Origin: Thermodesulfobacteriota bacterium
Lineage (GTDB): Bacteria > Desulfobacterota > DSM-4660 > Desulfatiglandales > Desulfatiglandaceae
NCBI GenBank assembly: GCA_028278625.1
Contig: JANQDY010000124.1
Span: 1 to 60,707 of the forward strand
Direction: 5' to 3'
DNA length: 60,707 bases
Shown here: positions 35,854-44,006 of the stretch, piece after piece
Numbering within the stretch: the first letter of the stretch is position 1
How the letters are laid out: each line of letters starts with the position of its first letter
Notes under the pieces: generated by a model
Told to the model about the DNA's origin: nothing
The model's input: only the letters and a program-made list of their open reading frames with translations
Databases searched by the model: none
Position numbers and translations under genes: made by a program

Positions 35854-38800
35854 CTGAAGTGACGATGAAATTCAGCAGTTTCGGCAGGTTAACACCGATA
35901 ATTTCGCTCATCCTGGCGTTCAAAAAGGTTTCTCTTGGTCCGTTAAAACTTCCACTATCTGATGTTTTTATTACCCGGTCTATTGTCGATTCAAAACCAT
36001 CAAGAAGTGCTTTTTTCATGTCCGATCCCTCTTTTTCATCAATGCTAAAATCCCTGGCGAACCTTTTGATCTGCTCCTCGGTTTGACTGTAAAAACCGCG
36101 CAACCGGCTCTCCATACGCGATTTCATGTCGTTGTTTCCTTCCTTTTGCCTTGCCTTTACGGTGGTTTCAATTATCGCTTCGATGTCGAGTCCTTTGGTT
36201 TCTACGCTCGGTTGTTTATCTGAATTTTTCTTTGACGCCTCGGCAAAATGTTCGGCCTGCCTTTCTGCCAACGCCAGCGCATCAACGATACCCACGAACA
36301 ATCTTGTGGTTATCTTTTTGACAAGATTTTTTCTTATTTCGGAAAACCGGGCCTCCGAAAAGTCCATCATTGCCATGGTGTTTTGGATATACTTATCCAC
36401 TGTATCAAAAAGGTTTCCAAAAAATCTCCGTCTCAGATCATCATCAGGGTGTTTCACATCGCCGGCCTTTTCATTGAGGATAGAAAGCATGATGGAGATA
36501 AACTCCATGCGGTTCGCAGCCCGTTCCGTGCGGTTCTTGTTTTCGTAGAGTAAGTAATCGGTCACCGAGGATGGGTATACCGGGGGGAACAAGGCCAAAC
36601 GGCTCAAAAGATCGGGTCTGAAGCCCTTGGGTGTGTCGCTGTCCATTGTGGCTCGGTATTGTTTTACCTTTGCCCTCAGGTCTTTGTGGGTCGCCGCCAC
36701 GATCCTGATGTTTGAAACATCCTCTTCAATGGATTCCCACCCCAGCCTGGCGACTTTTTTTTCTTCAAGGGGGCCCAGTAGATTGTCCTGTATCTTGATT
36801 GGGCAGTCGCCTATCTCATCCAGAAAGATGGTGCCGGCCATATAGCTTGCCGTCTGAAAAAGACCCGGTAAAGGTGTTTCAACGTTTTCAGCGGTGCCGA
36901 AGAGCCTTCTCATGGAGGAGATGAATTCCGGCCCCTGACTTGCCAGAACACCGCACAGAACCTGAATGTAATTCGATTTGTCTTTGGGTTTCGGGTTGTT
37001 TCCAAGCCCGTAAACCTCATAAAGCAATCTCGCCAGATAATGGGCCATGAATTGAATGGATAAGCGGATGGATTTCGTATTGTGGATGAGATTCAGCGGT
37101 TTGAATTTCGGACGAAGAATTTCCACGTAGTTTCTTAGCGGGCATGATTCGCATGGCTCGTATTCAAGCTCACCGTCAAGAATATTGGCAAAATCCGAAG
37201 GGACGCGAGTGCACAGGCCGTCACTCCGACAATCCCAGGGAGACGCTCCGTGAACCGAATTTTTTTCTGGCATGCCCCAGTTCCACCACATGGTTCCCTG
37301 AAGCTGAGCCTTGACAAATCCAAGCAACTTTTCAGCCCTTTGCCCTTCTTGGCTCACCGGGGCCGAAATAATTCCCTGAGCCTCGGGAAGCATGAAGATG
37401 GAAATGAGTTTATCCGCAACGGCTTCAACGGTCTCCTGCAATAGGCTATCGTCTTTCCTGATTTCTTCTATGGAAAGAGAATGAAAACGTTTAGAGGTAA
37501 TGCCTTTTCCCCCGCCCGGTTCTCCAAGAAGGAGCACTTTTCCGGTCATGGGATTAAGACGCACGTGCCGCAAAAGGTCGGCCTTGAGGGCCACCGACTT
37601 GCTGCCTTCTATTTTGACTACTCCTTTTACGTCCAGCGCCGAATTGATGGTTTGAGCGGATTCTTCAAGAAAATCGCGGATAAATTTGAGCCGTGCCAGG
37701 GACCTGTCAAACCGGGCCACTCGAACGTCTTTCTTGCCAAGGATTTTCGTCCATATTTCTTCTTTTCTTGGATCCGAATCCGCCACCTTGCTGAGGGCCG
37801 GCGAGACCATAAGGGGATTGTTATTGTCACCATGAATCTCATAGTCCAAAAATGTCTCGGCTTTATTTTCAGGGTCGTTCGCCTCTTCGGGAGACGTTTC
37901 CACAAAGGCAAGGACCCGAGCCATCCATTCCAGGGATTCCCGGGCATAGATGGCCCGCAATTTCTTCAAAGCCGCATCGGGGGATTTATTGAATTGAATC
38001 TGGCAGTCAGCATATGGCGTTTTTAGATGGGTGTATTTTTGGAAAAATTCAAAGTCTTCTACTTCTTCCATCTTCATAACGGTGTCGGCCAGCCTTCCCA
38101 CCCAATCAAAAAGAGACGCCTTGCGTGCCTCTTTCATCGCGTAGGTAAGACCGATAAGGTGCCGAGCAGGTTCGGGGTTACAACTGGGATCGATCACGAA
38201 GGCAGTGATAAGGTCGGGAATTTCATCATAATAGAATGATATCTGTACCAGATTGATAAGAGCATTATTTGCTTTTGGGGGGACCATGTTCCCTTCCGTA
38301 AGAATGTCCAGACCAAATTTGCCCCACCAGATTTCATTTGCCCGAAAGATATGCTCCCCGGCCATCCACAAAATCGATCTTTTGTCCCAGTTTCCAGGAT
38401 CAAAAGATTTTTTGTGTGTGTAAATATTGTTCCCTTCGTGATATCGGAAACCAGCGGGCTGCCTCTTGTTTCTCAACATATCAGTTAAAAAAATACTCAT
38501 CACAAGCACTCTGTTTTCAAACGGCTGAGGGAGCAGGGTGTACAGTACTCTAATACACTGGCCGCAATTGCTGACAGGTTGCCCACAACTTTTAGGGAGC
38601 CACTCGAACCTATGTTCAAGTTCATCTATGGCAGTTTGAATAAATTTTGCAGAAATATAGGAGAAGAAACGACATGGGACCAAATTGGCGCTTTCAAATG
38701 GGAAAGGCGGAGACTGGAGAAAAAACCGTCTGAAGCAGGCAAAATGAGAACTGTAATCGGTGAAATGGCTTTGCAGAAGAGGGAGCGAATTTCCTGTAAA

Positions 38801-38932
38801 TCGGCTTGGGTTTACCTCTTTATCTCCTAATATCCCAGCAACTGAAACAGCCTCATTCAGAATTGAGCGAAAAGGCATAAGGGGCCAAAACGCAGTAAAA
38901 TAGAACTCCTGTGCTATTCTTCCCGTTGTCAT
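35846..38932 (-). CDS. AAA+ ATPase resembling sigma-54 activators but without GAFTGA or DNA-binding domain
   Basis: A 1028-residue cytosolic protein. Residues 1 to about 440 are an unrecognised, mostly helical region. The AAA+ core has Walker A LLLGEPGGGKG (near 470), Walker B GTIFLDEIGD (near 700), sensor I RIVAATHKDL and a FRPDLLSRLALFPPVYP segment, all typical of sigma-54-dependent activators. Between Walker A and B there are about 230 residues instead of roughly 65; this insert carries four cysteines (568, 574, 594, 597) that could bind zinc. The GAFTGA loop that touches sigma-54 is absent (LFGTAENVETPLPGLFQ stands there), and no helix-turn-helix follows; the tail is helical. It is therefore unlikely to activate transcription and more likely remodels a protein or peptide complex. 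ATG 38932 lies 27 bases after the 62-residue gene; a start at 38500 is possible. Confidence 0.82.
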   Translation of the reverse strand: MTTGRIAQEFYFTAFWPLMPFRSILNEAVSVAGILGDKEVNPSRFTGNSLPLLQSHFTDYSSHFACFRRFFLQSPPFPFESANLVPCRFFSYISAKFIQTAIDELEHRFEWLPKSCGQPVSNCGQCIRVLYTLLPQPFENRVLVMSIFLTDMLRNKRQPAGFRYHEGNNIYTHKKSFDPGNWDKRSILWMAGEHIFRANEIWWGKFGLDILTEGNMVPPKANNALINLVQISFYYDEIPDLITAFVIDPSCNPEPARHLIGLTYAMKEARKASLFDWVGRLADTVMKMEEVEDFEFFQKYTHLKTPYADCQIQFNKSPDAALKKLRAIYARESLEWMARVLAFVETSPEEANDPENKAETFLDYEIHGDNNNPLMVSPALSKVADSDPRKEEIWTKILGKKDVRVARFDRSLARLKFIRDFLEESAQTINSALDVKGVVKIEGSKSVALKADLLRHVRLNPMTGKVLLLGEPGGGKGITSKRFHSLSIEEIRKDDSLLQETVEAVADKLISIFMLPEAQGIISAPVSQEGQRAEKLLGFVKAQLQGTMWWNWGMPEKNSVHGASPWDCRSDGLCTRVPSDFANILDGELEYEPCESCPLRNYVEILRPKFKPLNLIHNTKSIRLSIQFMAHYLARLLYEVYGLGNNPKPKDKSNYIQVLCGVLASQGPEFISSMRRLFGTAENVETPLPGLFQTASYMAGTIFLDEIGDCPIKIQDNLLGPLEEKKVARLGWESIEEDVSNIRIVAATHKDLRAKVKQYRATMDSDTPKGFRPDLLSRLALFPPVYPSSVTDYLLYENKNRTERAANRMEFISIMLSILNEKAGDVKHPDDDLRRRFFGNLFDTVDKYIQNTMAMMDFSEARFSEIRKNLVKKITTRLFVGIVDALALAERQAEHFAEASKKNSDKQPSVETKGLDIEAIIETTVKARQKEGNNDMKSRMESRLRGFYSQTEEQIKRFARDFSIDEKEGSDMKKALLDGFESTIDRVIKTSDSGSFNGPRETFLNARMSEIIGVNLPKLLNFIVTSDV

Positions 38933-38959
38933 TAAGGATGGTGTCCTTTGCCGTTGACT

Positions 38960-39148
38960 CTATTTTCTGCAAATTCTATCAGGCTTTTCAAGATGCTTTT
39001 GGGTAATTTCTTTACCGCCAGTTCCAGGATTGGATTCATCAGCCACTAATGTACTGGGCCTTAGATCCGTAAATCGTATATTTCTGATAATACTGGCTGT
39101 AAGACTGCTTGGTACCATTCCACCTTTACTGCCTGCAACAGATGGCAT
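38960..39148 (-). CDS. Small protein (62 aa), candidate precursor peptide
   Basis: Reads MPSVAGSKGGMVPSSLTASI at the start and ends KPDRICRK. GAGGAG lies seven bases upstream of the ATG at 39148, a strong site. The N-terminus has a double-glycine (SKGG) and the middle an Arg/Phe-rich stretch IIRNIRFTDLRPSTL, then a flexible Asp/Gly/Asn segment. Hydrophobic signal features are absent. Its size and its place in an operon with a radical SAM enzyme and a peptide transporter make it the best candidate substrate of that enzyme. That is inference from context: no known precursor family is matched. Confidence 0.6.
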   Translation of the reverse strand: MPSVAGSKGGMVPSSLTASIIRNIRFTDLRPSTLVADESNPGTGGKEITQKHLEKPDRICRK

Positions 39149-39183
39149 ATGAATTTCTCCTCATAAGAAAAGATTAGCGCTAG

Positions 39184-39435
39184 TTAGGTCCACTTCAATG
39201 AGTCTTTCTCTGCATTTTCAAGCAATATTTTATAGGCTCTCTTTAGTACGCTGTACTCAATACCGAGATTCGCAGCATCATCAACATTCAATCCACCGGA
39301 CTCAAGTTTCTGTTTGAGGTTATCGCGTCGCTCACCGATTTTGGCAAGGTTTCTTGCGGTTTCTGCAATTGCTTGAAGTCTCTTTTTTTCCTCTTCTGCA
39401 ATTCCTTCAGGTGTCTTTGTTGGCCCATTGCTCAT
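39184..39435 (-). CDS. Small helical protein (83 aa)
   Basis: The start is ATG 39435 because GGAGGG lies seven bases before it; an upstream in-frame start at 39519 has no such site. The protein is highly charged and helical (GIAEEEKKRLQAIAETARNL, then RRDNLKQKLESGG) and ends in YKILLENAEKDSLKWT. It could be a coiled-coil adaptor or a precursor with a helical leader. It lies 35 bases before the 62-residue gene on the same strand, after a 94-base gap from the permease. No homologue recognised. Confidence 0.55.
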   Translation of the reverse strand: MSNGPTKTPEGIAEEEKKRLQAIAETARNLAKIGERRDNLKQKLESGGLNVDDAANLGIEYSVLKRAYKILLENAEKDSLKWT

Positions 39436-39529
39436 TTTAATCCCTCCATCTGTAGTCAAGTGTTTTTGAAAAAACCTGATAAAAAAGGCCCTAATCTCAG
39501 AAAAAATAGAGCGATCCATCGACTGTTCT

Positions 39530-40321
39530 TCACTTCCACCAACTCAGCAGCCTGAAAAACCCCGCATTCAGCGCTACCAGACCCAATGCCAACACCAAAC
39601 AGGGCGTCAGGAAAAGCCAGGGGTAGGTTGCCATGTAGGGGCCTCCATTAAAGATTTCCGCCCCGATGGATGGGGCCGGCGGCCGGGAAAGCCCCACAAA
39701 TCCCAACAAGGATTCGAACGCCACAAGACCCACGAAATCAAGGAGTGCGTAGCGCATGATCCTTGGACCCGCAATCCTGCCTACATGTCTCATGAGAATC
39801 ATATAGTAGGGTACTCCGACCCCCTTGGCACCCTCTATGTGGGCCATATGAAGCCCCGCGTTGATCTCCTCTTCCACAACAGCCGTTTCAAAAGGAAAAG
39901 AAATAAAAGCAAGGGCGATCACCATGCCCCATTGAGTGGCCCCCAGCATGGCGGCAAGAGCAAGACCCGTAAGAAAGGGGGGAACGGTCCTGAGGGCTTG
40001 CACGGGCAGGGCAACCAGGGCCTTGATTCGCATTCTTGCCAGAATCAGGAAAAGGAAATTCACGCTCATGGCCGCGCCCAGGGCCAGCAGTTCGGCCATG
40101 CCTGCAAGGCAAAGGCTTGCCCTGAAACCGGAGGAAGCCCGCGCGAGAACATCACGTCCCAGCCTGTCAGTGCCGCCCGGAAAAGTCATTGAAGGCGGAG
40201 TGAGGCTTTTTTCCGGATTGATGGTCATTGGATCGTGAAATACCATAAAGCAGAGACATATCCCCACCATAAACCAGGCTGCGGCAGGACCAAATCGTTT
40301 GATTGGAGAATTAACCGTCAT
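39530..40321 (-). CDS. Opp/Dpp-type peptide ABC transporter permease (second)
   Basis: A 263-residue inner-membrane protein. ATG 40321 is chosen because it overlaps the first permease stop by ATGA; the reading frame upstream of it is not convincing. A first hydrophobic span (AAWFMVGICLCFMVF) is followed by the motif TDRLGRDVLARASSG, the usual start of the DppC/OppC type. An EAA-like loop (AHIEGAKGVGVPYYMILMRH) for contact with the ATPase is present, and the C-terminal membrane spans follow. Together with the other permease it would form the channel of a peptide importer. Confidence 0.9.
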   Translation of the reverse strand: MTVNSPIKRFGPAAAWFMVGICLCFMVFHDPMTINPEKSLTPPSMTFPGGTDRLGRDVLARASSGFRASLCLAGMAELLALGAAMSVNFLFLILARMRIKALVALPVQALRTVPPFLTGLALAAMLGATQWGMVIALAFISFPFETAVVEEEINAGLHMAHIEGAKGVGVPYYMILMRHVGRIAGPRIMRYALLDFVGLVAFESLLGFVGLSRPPAPSIGAEIFNGGPYMATYPWLFLTPCLVLALGLVALNAGFFRLLSWWK

Positions 40322-41181
40322 GTCACCCTCTGTCTCGGGTCGAGGGCCCACACCACCATCTTGTTCGCGAGGTCCAGCAAAACCACGCCCACGGCAAGAA
40401 GGATGGAAACCACAAACAATACCGGAAGATCCAGCCGCAGGGCCGAGCGCAGGAACCAATGCCCCATACCGGGAATGCCGAACACTTCCTCAACCACTGG
40501 GAGCCCCGCAATCAGGAAGAAAATCAATGAATTGCTCAAAATAACGAATGAGGGGGACAGTTCATGCACCATCCGCCTGAGCATGACGGTTTTTCCGAGC
40601 CCGTAGCCCCTGGCAATCAGGGCGTAGGGGGCGCGTCTTGCTTCATGAAGTCGCAAGACGATATTACTGCTCAGAAGGATCGCCGGAAAAACGGAAAGGG
40701 CCATCCCAGCGCAGGCCTCTTTTGGCAGGTCCCAGGAAGTCGATAATAAGAGCAGCAATATAGAGGAGATAAACACCGGAACAACCGCCGCCGTATTGGA
40801 GATGGTCTCCACCCACTTTCTGAGCCGGGGGGCCACGGATTGGCCCGCAACCAGAAGACCTCCCAAAAAAAATATGAAGATCAACCCCCAGCCGCCGACC
40901 AGCAGACTGATCTTGAGCTTTTCAACGGCAAGATCCAAAACGGGTCGGTCCGTGTAAAAGCTCTTCAATCTTCCGGCTGCCACGTCGGACACCAGTGTGA
41001 AAAACCGTTTGAAAACGGGCTGATCAAGATTGAGGTTTTTTCGAATGGATGTAACGGCCGTCTTATCCGCAAAACCCCCGGCGATTCTGTAGGCTGGATC
41101 GGGCAGAACATAAAACAGCCCAAAGGAGAAAAAGACTCCGAGTATAATTACAAACAGAGATCTGACAATGTGGGACGTCAT
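40318..41181 (-). CDS. Opp/Dpp-type peptide ABC transporter permease (first)
   Basis: A 287-residue inner-membrane protein of the DppB/OppB type: N-terminal span (LFVIILGVFFSFGLFYVLPD), a periplasmic loop (DKTAVTSIRKNLNLDQPV), and the membrane core with the ATPase-contact loop (LIARGYGLGKTVMLRRMVHE) and the closing GIPGMGHWFLRSALRLD. A TTG three bases before the ATG is also in frame. It begins seven bases after the binding-protein stop and overlaps the second permease, in the usual A-B-C order of peptide transporters. Confidence 0.92.
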   Translation of the reverse strand: MTSHIVRSLFVIILGVFFSFGLFYVLPDPAYRIAGGFADKTAVTSIRKNLNLDQPVFKRFFTLVSDVAAGRLKSFYTDRPVLDLAVEKLKISLLVGGWGLIFIFFLGGLLVAGQSVAPRLRKWVETISNTAAVVPVFISSILLLLLSTSWDLPKEACAGMALSVFPAILLSSNIVLRLHEARRAPYALIARGYGLGKTVMLRRMVHELSPSFVILSNSLIFFLIAGLPVVEEVFGIPGMGHWFLRSALRLDLPVLFVVSILLAVGVVLLDLANKMVVWALDPRQRVT

Positions 41182-41187
41182 CAATTT

Positions 41188-42879
41188 CTAACCATCCGTT
41201 TTTGTGGAAAAAACATACGGCTTTCTCAACAGCCCGTTAATCGGGCATGAAATGTCCTTTCTCTCCAGAAAATGATAGGTCTTGTGCAAAAGAGGAATGG
41301 CGGCGGCGTCCCGTATCAATATATCTTCAAGCAGTTGAACCCCTTGCCGACGTTTTTCATCATCGAGGGTCCCCATGACCTCGTCGTATTTTCTGGGAAA
41401 TATTTTTGATTCATAAAAAGAAAGGTTGAATCCCCCCGGCGGGTCCTGGCCCGGGAAATAGAAGAGGAAATAGATGAATTCTCCAGGCGTAACGATATTC
41501 CACCATATGCGGAAGAACTTCCCCTTGCCGCTGAATGCCATCTGGAGCATTGCCGGAAAGGTGATTTTTTTAAGAAAAACCTTTACTTCAGGCACCTCGC
41601 TTTCTATTTGCGCCTTTACAAACTGCCCGATGGTCTCGGGTACTTCCCCGGAATCAATGACGAGTTCAAGATCGAGCGAAGAGAGGTTCTTTTCAGCCAA
41701 GTACTCCGTTAACAATGCTCTGGCTCCGGCGGGATCGAATCGGAATCCTTCCTCTTTTATCCGTGCGGTGCCCCGATAGGCCGGAGAAAAAGGAGGGATG
41801 TAGCCATAGGCAGGTACGCCGAAGTCCCCGAGCAAGCTGGCCAAGACCTCCCGGTTCACCGCCATGTTCAATGCCCGCCGCACCCTTATATCGTTGAAAG
41901 GCGGCGCCTGGTCGTTCATGCAGATGTAATCCAGATAATTCCCTTTGGCGGAAACCATCCTGTTTCCGTGAGATACGAGCTTTTTTGCCCTGGGTAGGGT
42001 GCTGATTCCGGCTTCCACGATATCCAGTTCGCCCCGCGCAAAAGATTCCATGGCGGCCAAGGGGTCGCTGAAAATGCGTATCACTACCGTTTCAGGAGCT
42101 TGGTCATGCGTTGTCCGATAGGAATCAAACCGTGTCAACACGATCCTGTCGTCGGGGATGAATCCCTTAACGGTGTACGGCCCTGTGCCGACCTCGTGGG
42201 ATGAAAGAAATTCCTCGCCACATGCTTCCACAATGCCCGCCGGATATATCCACGTACCGTTAAAGGTCAGTTTTGAGAGCAGGAAAAAGGGTTTAGTGAG
42301 ATGAATTTTAAGGGTGTGGTCGTCAATAATTTCGAGCCCTTTTATTTCCTTTGTTTTCCCCGCGGCAAATTCAGCAGCCCCCTCCAAAATATCCGTGAAT
42401 ATCCAGGAAGTGACCGATCCGGGAGCGGCGATGGTTCTTTTGAAGGAATATACGACGTCTTTTGCGGTCACTTCCTCAGGGACCTTGAAATCGCATCCGG
42501 TCAAGGGATGGAATTTCACTCCCTTTCGCAGGTGAAAAACCCATGTGCGACCGTCATCGGAGTGTTGCCACGATTCCGCAAGGCCTGGTATGGGCGTGCC
42601 TTCCACCGACACATTCACGAGTCCTTCATACACGTTGGCCAGGATGTCAACGCTGAAAGCATCGACAATTTTCACCGGATCGAAACTGGTCATATTGCTC
42701 ATGGCCGAATCCCTGAGCGTCCACGATTTCGGGGAATCTAACTGCCCGGTGGTTCGGGAAGTCGTCGATTCATTGGTCGGTTCCATGTTTCCGCCTTGGG
42801 CCCAAACCAAAAAGACGGGAAATATAAAGGCGCAAGCGGAAATGATGAGGAGTCGTGTCCACATTTTTTTCATGCTCAT
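41188..42879 (-). CDS. Peptide-binding lipoprotein-like or periplasmic protein of an ABC transporter (SBP_bac_5)
   Basis: A 563-residue exported solute-binding protein. ATG 42879 overlaps the radical SAM stop by ATGA and GGAGGG lies just upstream. The signal peptide (MWTRLLIISACAFIFPVFLV) ends at WAQ, suggesting cleavage to a free periplasmic protein. The mature protein follows the family 5 pattern of OppA/DppA: VYEGLVNVSVEGTPIPGLAE, then ESWQHSDDGRTWVFHLRKGV. It would catch peptides, perhaps the product of the adjacent maturase, and deliver them to the permeases. Ligand not shown by sequence. Confidence 0.93.
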   Translation of the reverse strand: MSMKKMWTRLLIISACAFIFPVFLVWAQGGNMEPTNESTTSRTTGQLDSPKSWTLRDSAMSNMTSFDPVKIVDAFSVDILANVYEGLVNVSVEGTPIPGLAESWQHSDDGRTWVFHLRKGVKFHPLTGCDFKVPEEVTAKDVVYSFKRTIAAPGSVTSWIFTDILEGAAEFAAGKTKEIKGLEIIDDHTLKIHLTKPFFLLSKLTFNGTWIYPAGIVEACGEEFLSSHEVGTGPYTVKGFIPDDRIVLTRFDSYRTTHDQAPETVVIRIFSDPLAAMESFARGELDIVEAGISTLPRAKKLVSHGNRMVSAKGNYLDYICMNDQAPPFNDIRVRRALNMAVNREVLASLLGDFGVPAYGYIPPFSPAYRGTARIKEEGFRFDPAGARALLTEYLAEKNLSSLDLELVIDSGEVPETIGQFVKAQIESEVPEVKVFLKKITFPAMLQMAFSGKGKFFRIWWNIVTPGEFIYFLFYFPGQDPPGGFNLSFYESKIFPRKYDEVMGTLDDEKRRQGVQLLEDILIRDAAAIPLLHKTYHFLERKDISCPINGLLRKPYVFSTKTDG

Positions 42880-44006
42880 TTTGGCCCTCCATTTATGAAT
42901 GCACACCGCAGGTTGTCTCCCCTGCACGCCGGGAAACACCTTTGATCCAGACATTTGGGTTCAACCGCTGCCTCGGTCCTGCCTATTTCATCAAGAATGC
43001 CATTCAGGGTGTTGTTCCAATGCGCGGACAAAACCGAACTTTTGGCGGAGCGGAGATAGTCCTCTGATTCCAGGTCTCTTGGCATGATCAGGCGACCCTC
43101 GGGCGTGACACGCACCTGATATCGCGCCAGATCACGGATGTTTTCATATCTCACGTAGAGGTTTTCGCCCACGAAGCCCCACAGCATGCCGGTGTCGTCC
43201 CTTAAAAGCTCACCTTTTCCCGGAAGATAGTTTTTTTGCACGATTTCTCGAAAACCGGGAACGCTGCCGGAAAAGGCGTCTATGAAAATATCCCCGAATT
43301 TGCTTGAAATCCCAAGCAGGATTTCAAGGGCCCGGAGGAATTGATCGTCCGTCAGCCACAACTCTTTGGGAACGTGTCGGTTGGGGTAAAGTGCAAGGAC
43401 GGCGAGCCGCGGTTCGTCAAAGGTTCTGAGCATCCAGTAGAGAAAGGATTTCAGCGTGTTGGGCTCGCAGTTCCATGCATTCAAGGTAAAGGATATAAAG
43501 AACTTCTCTGTCGCTTTCAGCAGCCTTTCGTCTTTTACGGCGGCCAGTACTCTATCGAAGTGCCCTTTCCCTCGAACCTTTTCATCCACTTCCCTGGGGC
43601 CTTCGAGTGAAACATCCATGTAGTCCATCATAAGGCCGGAGGAAGAAATTTCTGGCAATGCCCCTTTCAGATAGTACCCATTCGTGACAATTCCGGAGAT
43701 TTTGCCTCTTTTTCGGGCAGCGTCGACAATCCGAAGGGTTTTTGACCGGGTGGCACCTGGAGTGAGGGGTTCGCGGGCCGAGACCGCCACCAGGCTGATG
43801 TCAATTTCGCGGTCCAAGGTTTGTATGACTCCAACCCAGTTTTCGCCGGACAACATCTTTGCCCGGCTTGTGTACTCTCTCGGGATGTCGCAATGGGAGC
43901 ATTCTAAATTGCAGACTCTGTTTACCATAATGCTGGCGGTGCGAAAGGGGCTGATGTCTCTTTCGTTTTCAGCGTTTCTTTCGATTTTTTCTTTCAGGTC
44001 TTCCAT
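42876..44006 (-). CDS. Radical SAM protein with C-terminal cysteine cluster (SPASM-like), candidate peptide maturase
   Basis: A 376-residue enzyme. The radical SAM motif is VCNLECSHCD (Cys32, Cys36, Cys39). Partial-barrel features follow (SGIVTNGYYL, MDYMDVSLEGP). The last 25 residues hold Cys352, Cys357, Cys361 and Cys368 (C-x4-C-x3-C-x6-C), like the auxiliary Fe-S cluster of SPASM or twitch enzymes that modify ribosomal peptides or proteins. It is the first gene of the island operon and is translationally coupled to the peptide-binding protein. No classical RRE domain is obvious. The ribosome site before ATG 44006 is poor. Peptide modification is inferred from the extra cysteines and the neighbours. 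Confidence 0.85.
   Translation of the reverse strand: MEDLKEKIERNAENERDISPFRTASIMVNRVCNLECSHCDIPREYTSRAKMLSGENWVGVIQTLDREIDISLVAVSAREPLTPGATRSKTLRIVDAARKRGKISGIVTNGYYLKGALPEISSSGLMMDYMDVSLEGPREVDEKVRGKGHFDRVLAAVKDERLLKATEKFFISFTLNAWNCEPNTLKSFLYWMLRTFDEPRLAVLALYPNRHVPKELWLTDDQFLRALEILLGISSKFGDIFIDAFSGSVPGFREIVQKNYLPGKGELLRDDTGMLWGFVGENLYVRYENIRDLARYQVRVTPEGRLIMPRDLESEDYLRSAKSSVLSAHWNNTLNGILDEIGRTEAAVEPKCLDQRCFPACRGDNLRCAFINGGPK

Noticed and set aside
38545..38575. TGGCCGCAATTGCTG as a sigma-54 promoter
   Set aside because: The GG and GC elements are two bases too close and it faces away from the operon.
33877..38932. AAA+ gene as a sigma-54 activator of the island operon
   Set aside because: Although Walker and sensor motifs match, the GAFTGA loop and the DNA-binding domain are absent, so activation of rpoN-dependent promoters is unlikely.
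38501..38932. First 144 codons of the AAA+ gene as non-coding sequence with a true start at 38500
   Set aside because: The frame stays open, ends 27 bases from the previous gene, and reads as plausible protein (AIDELEHRFEWLPKSCG); the longer form is kept, with the doubt recorded.
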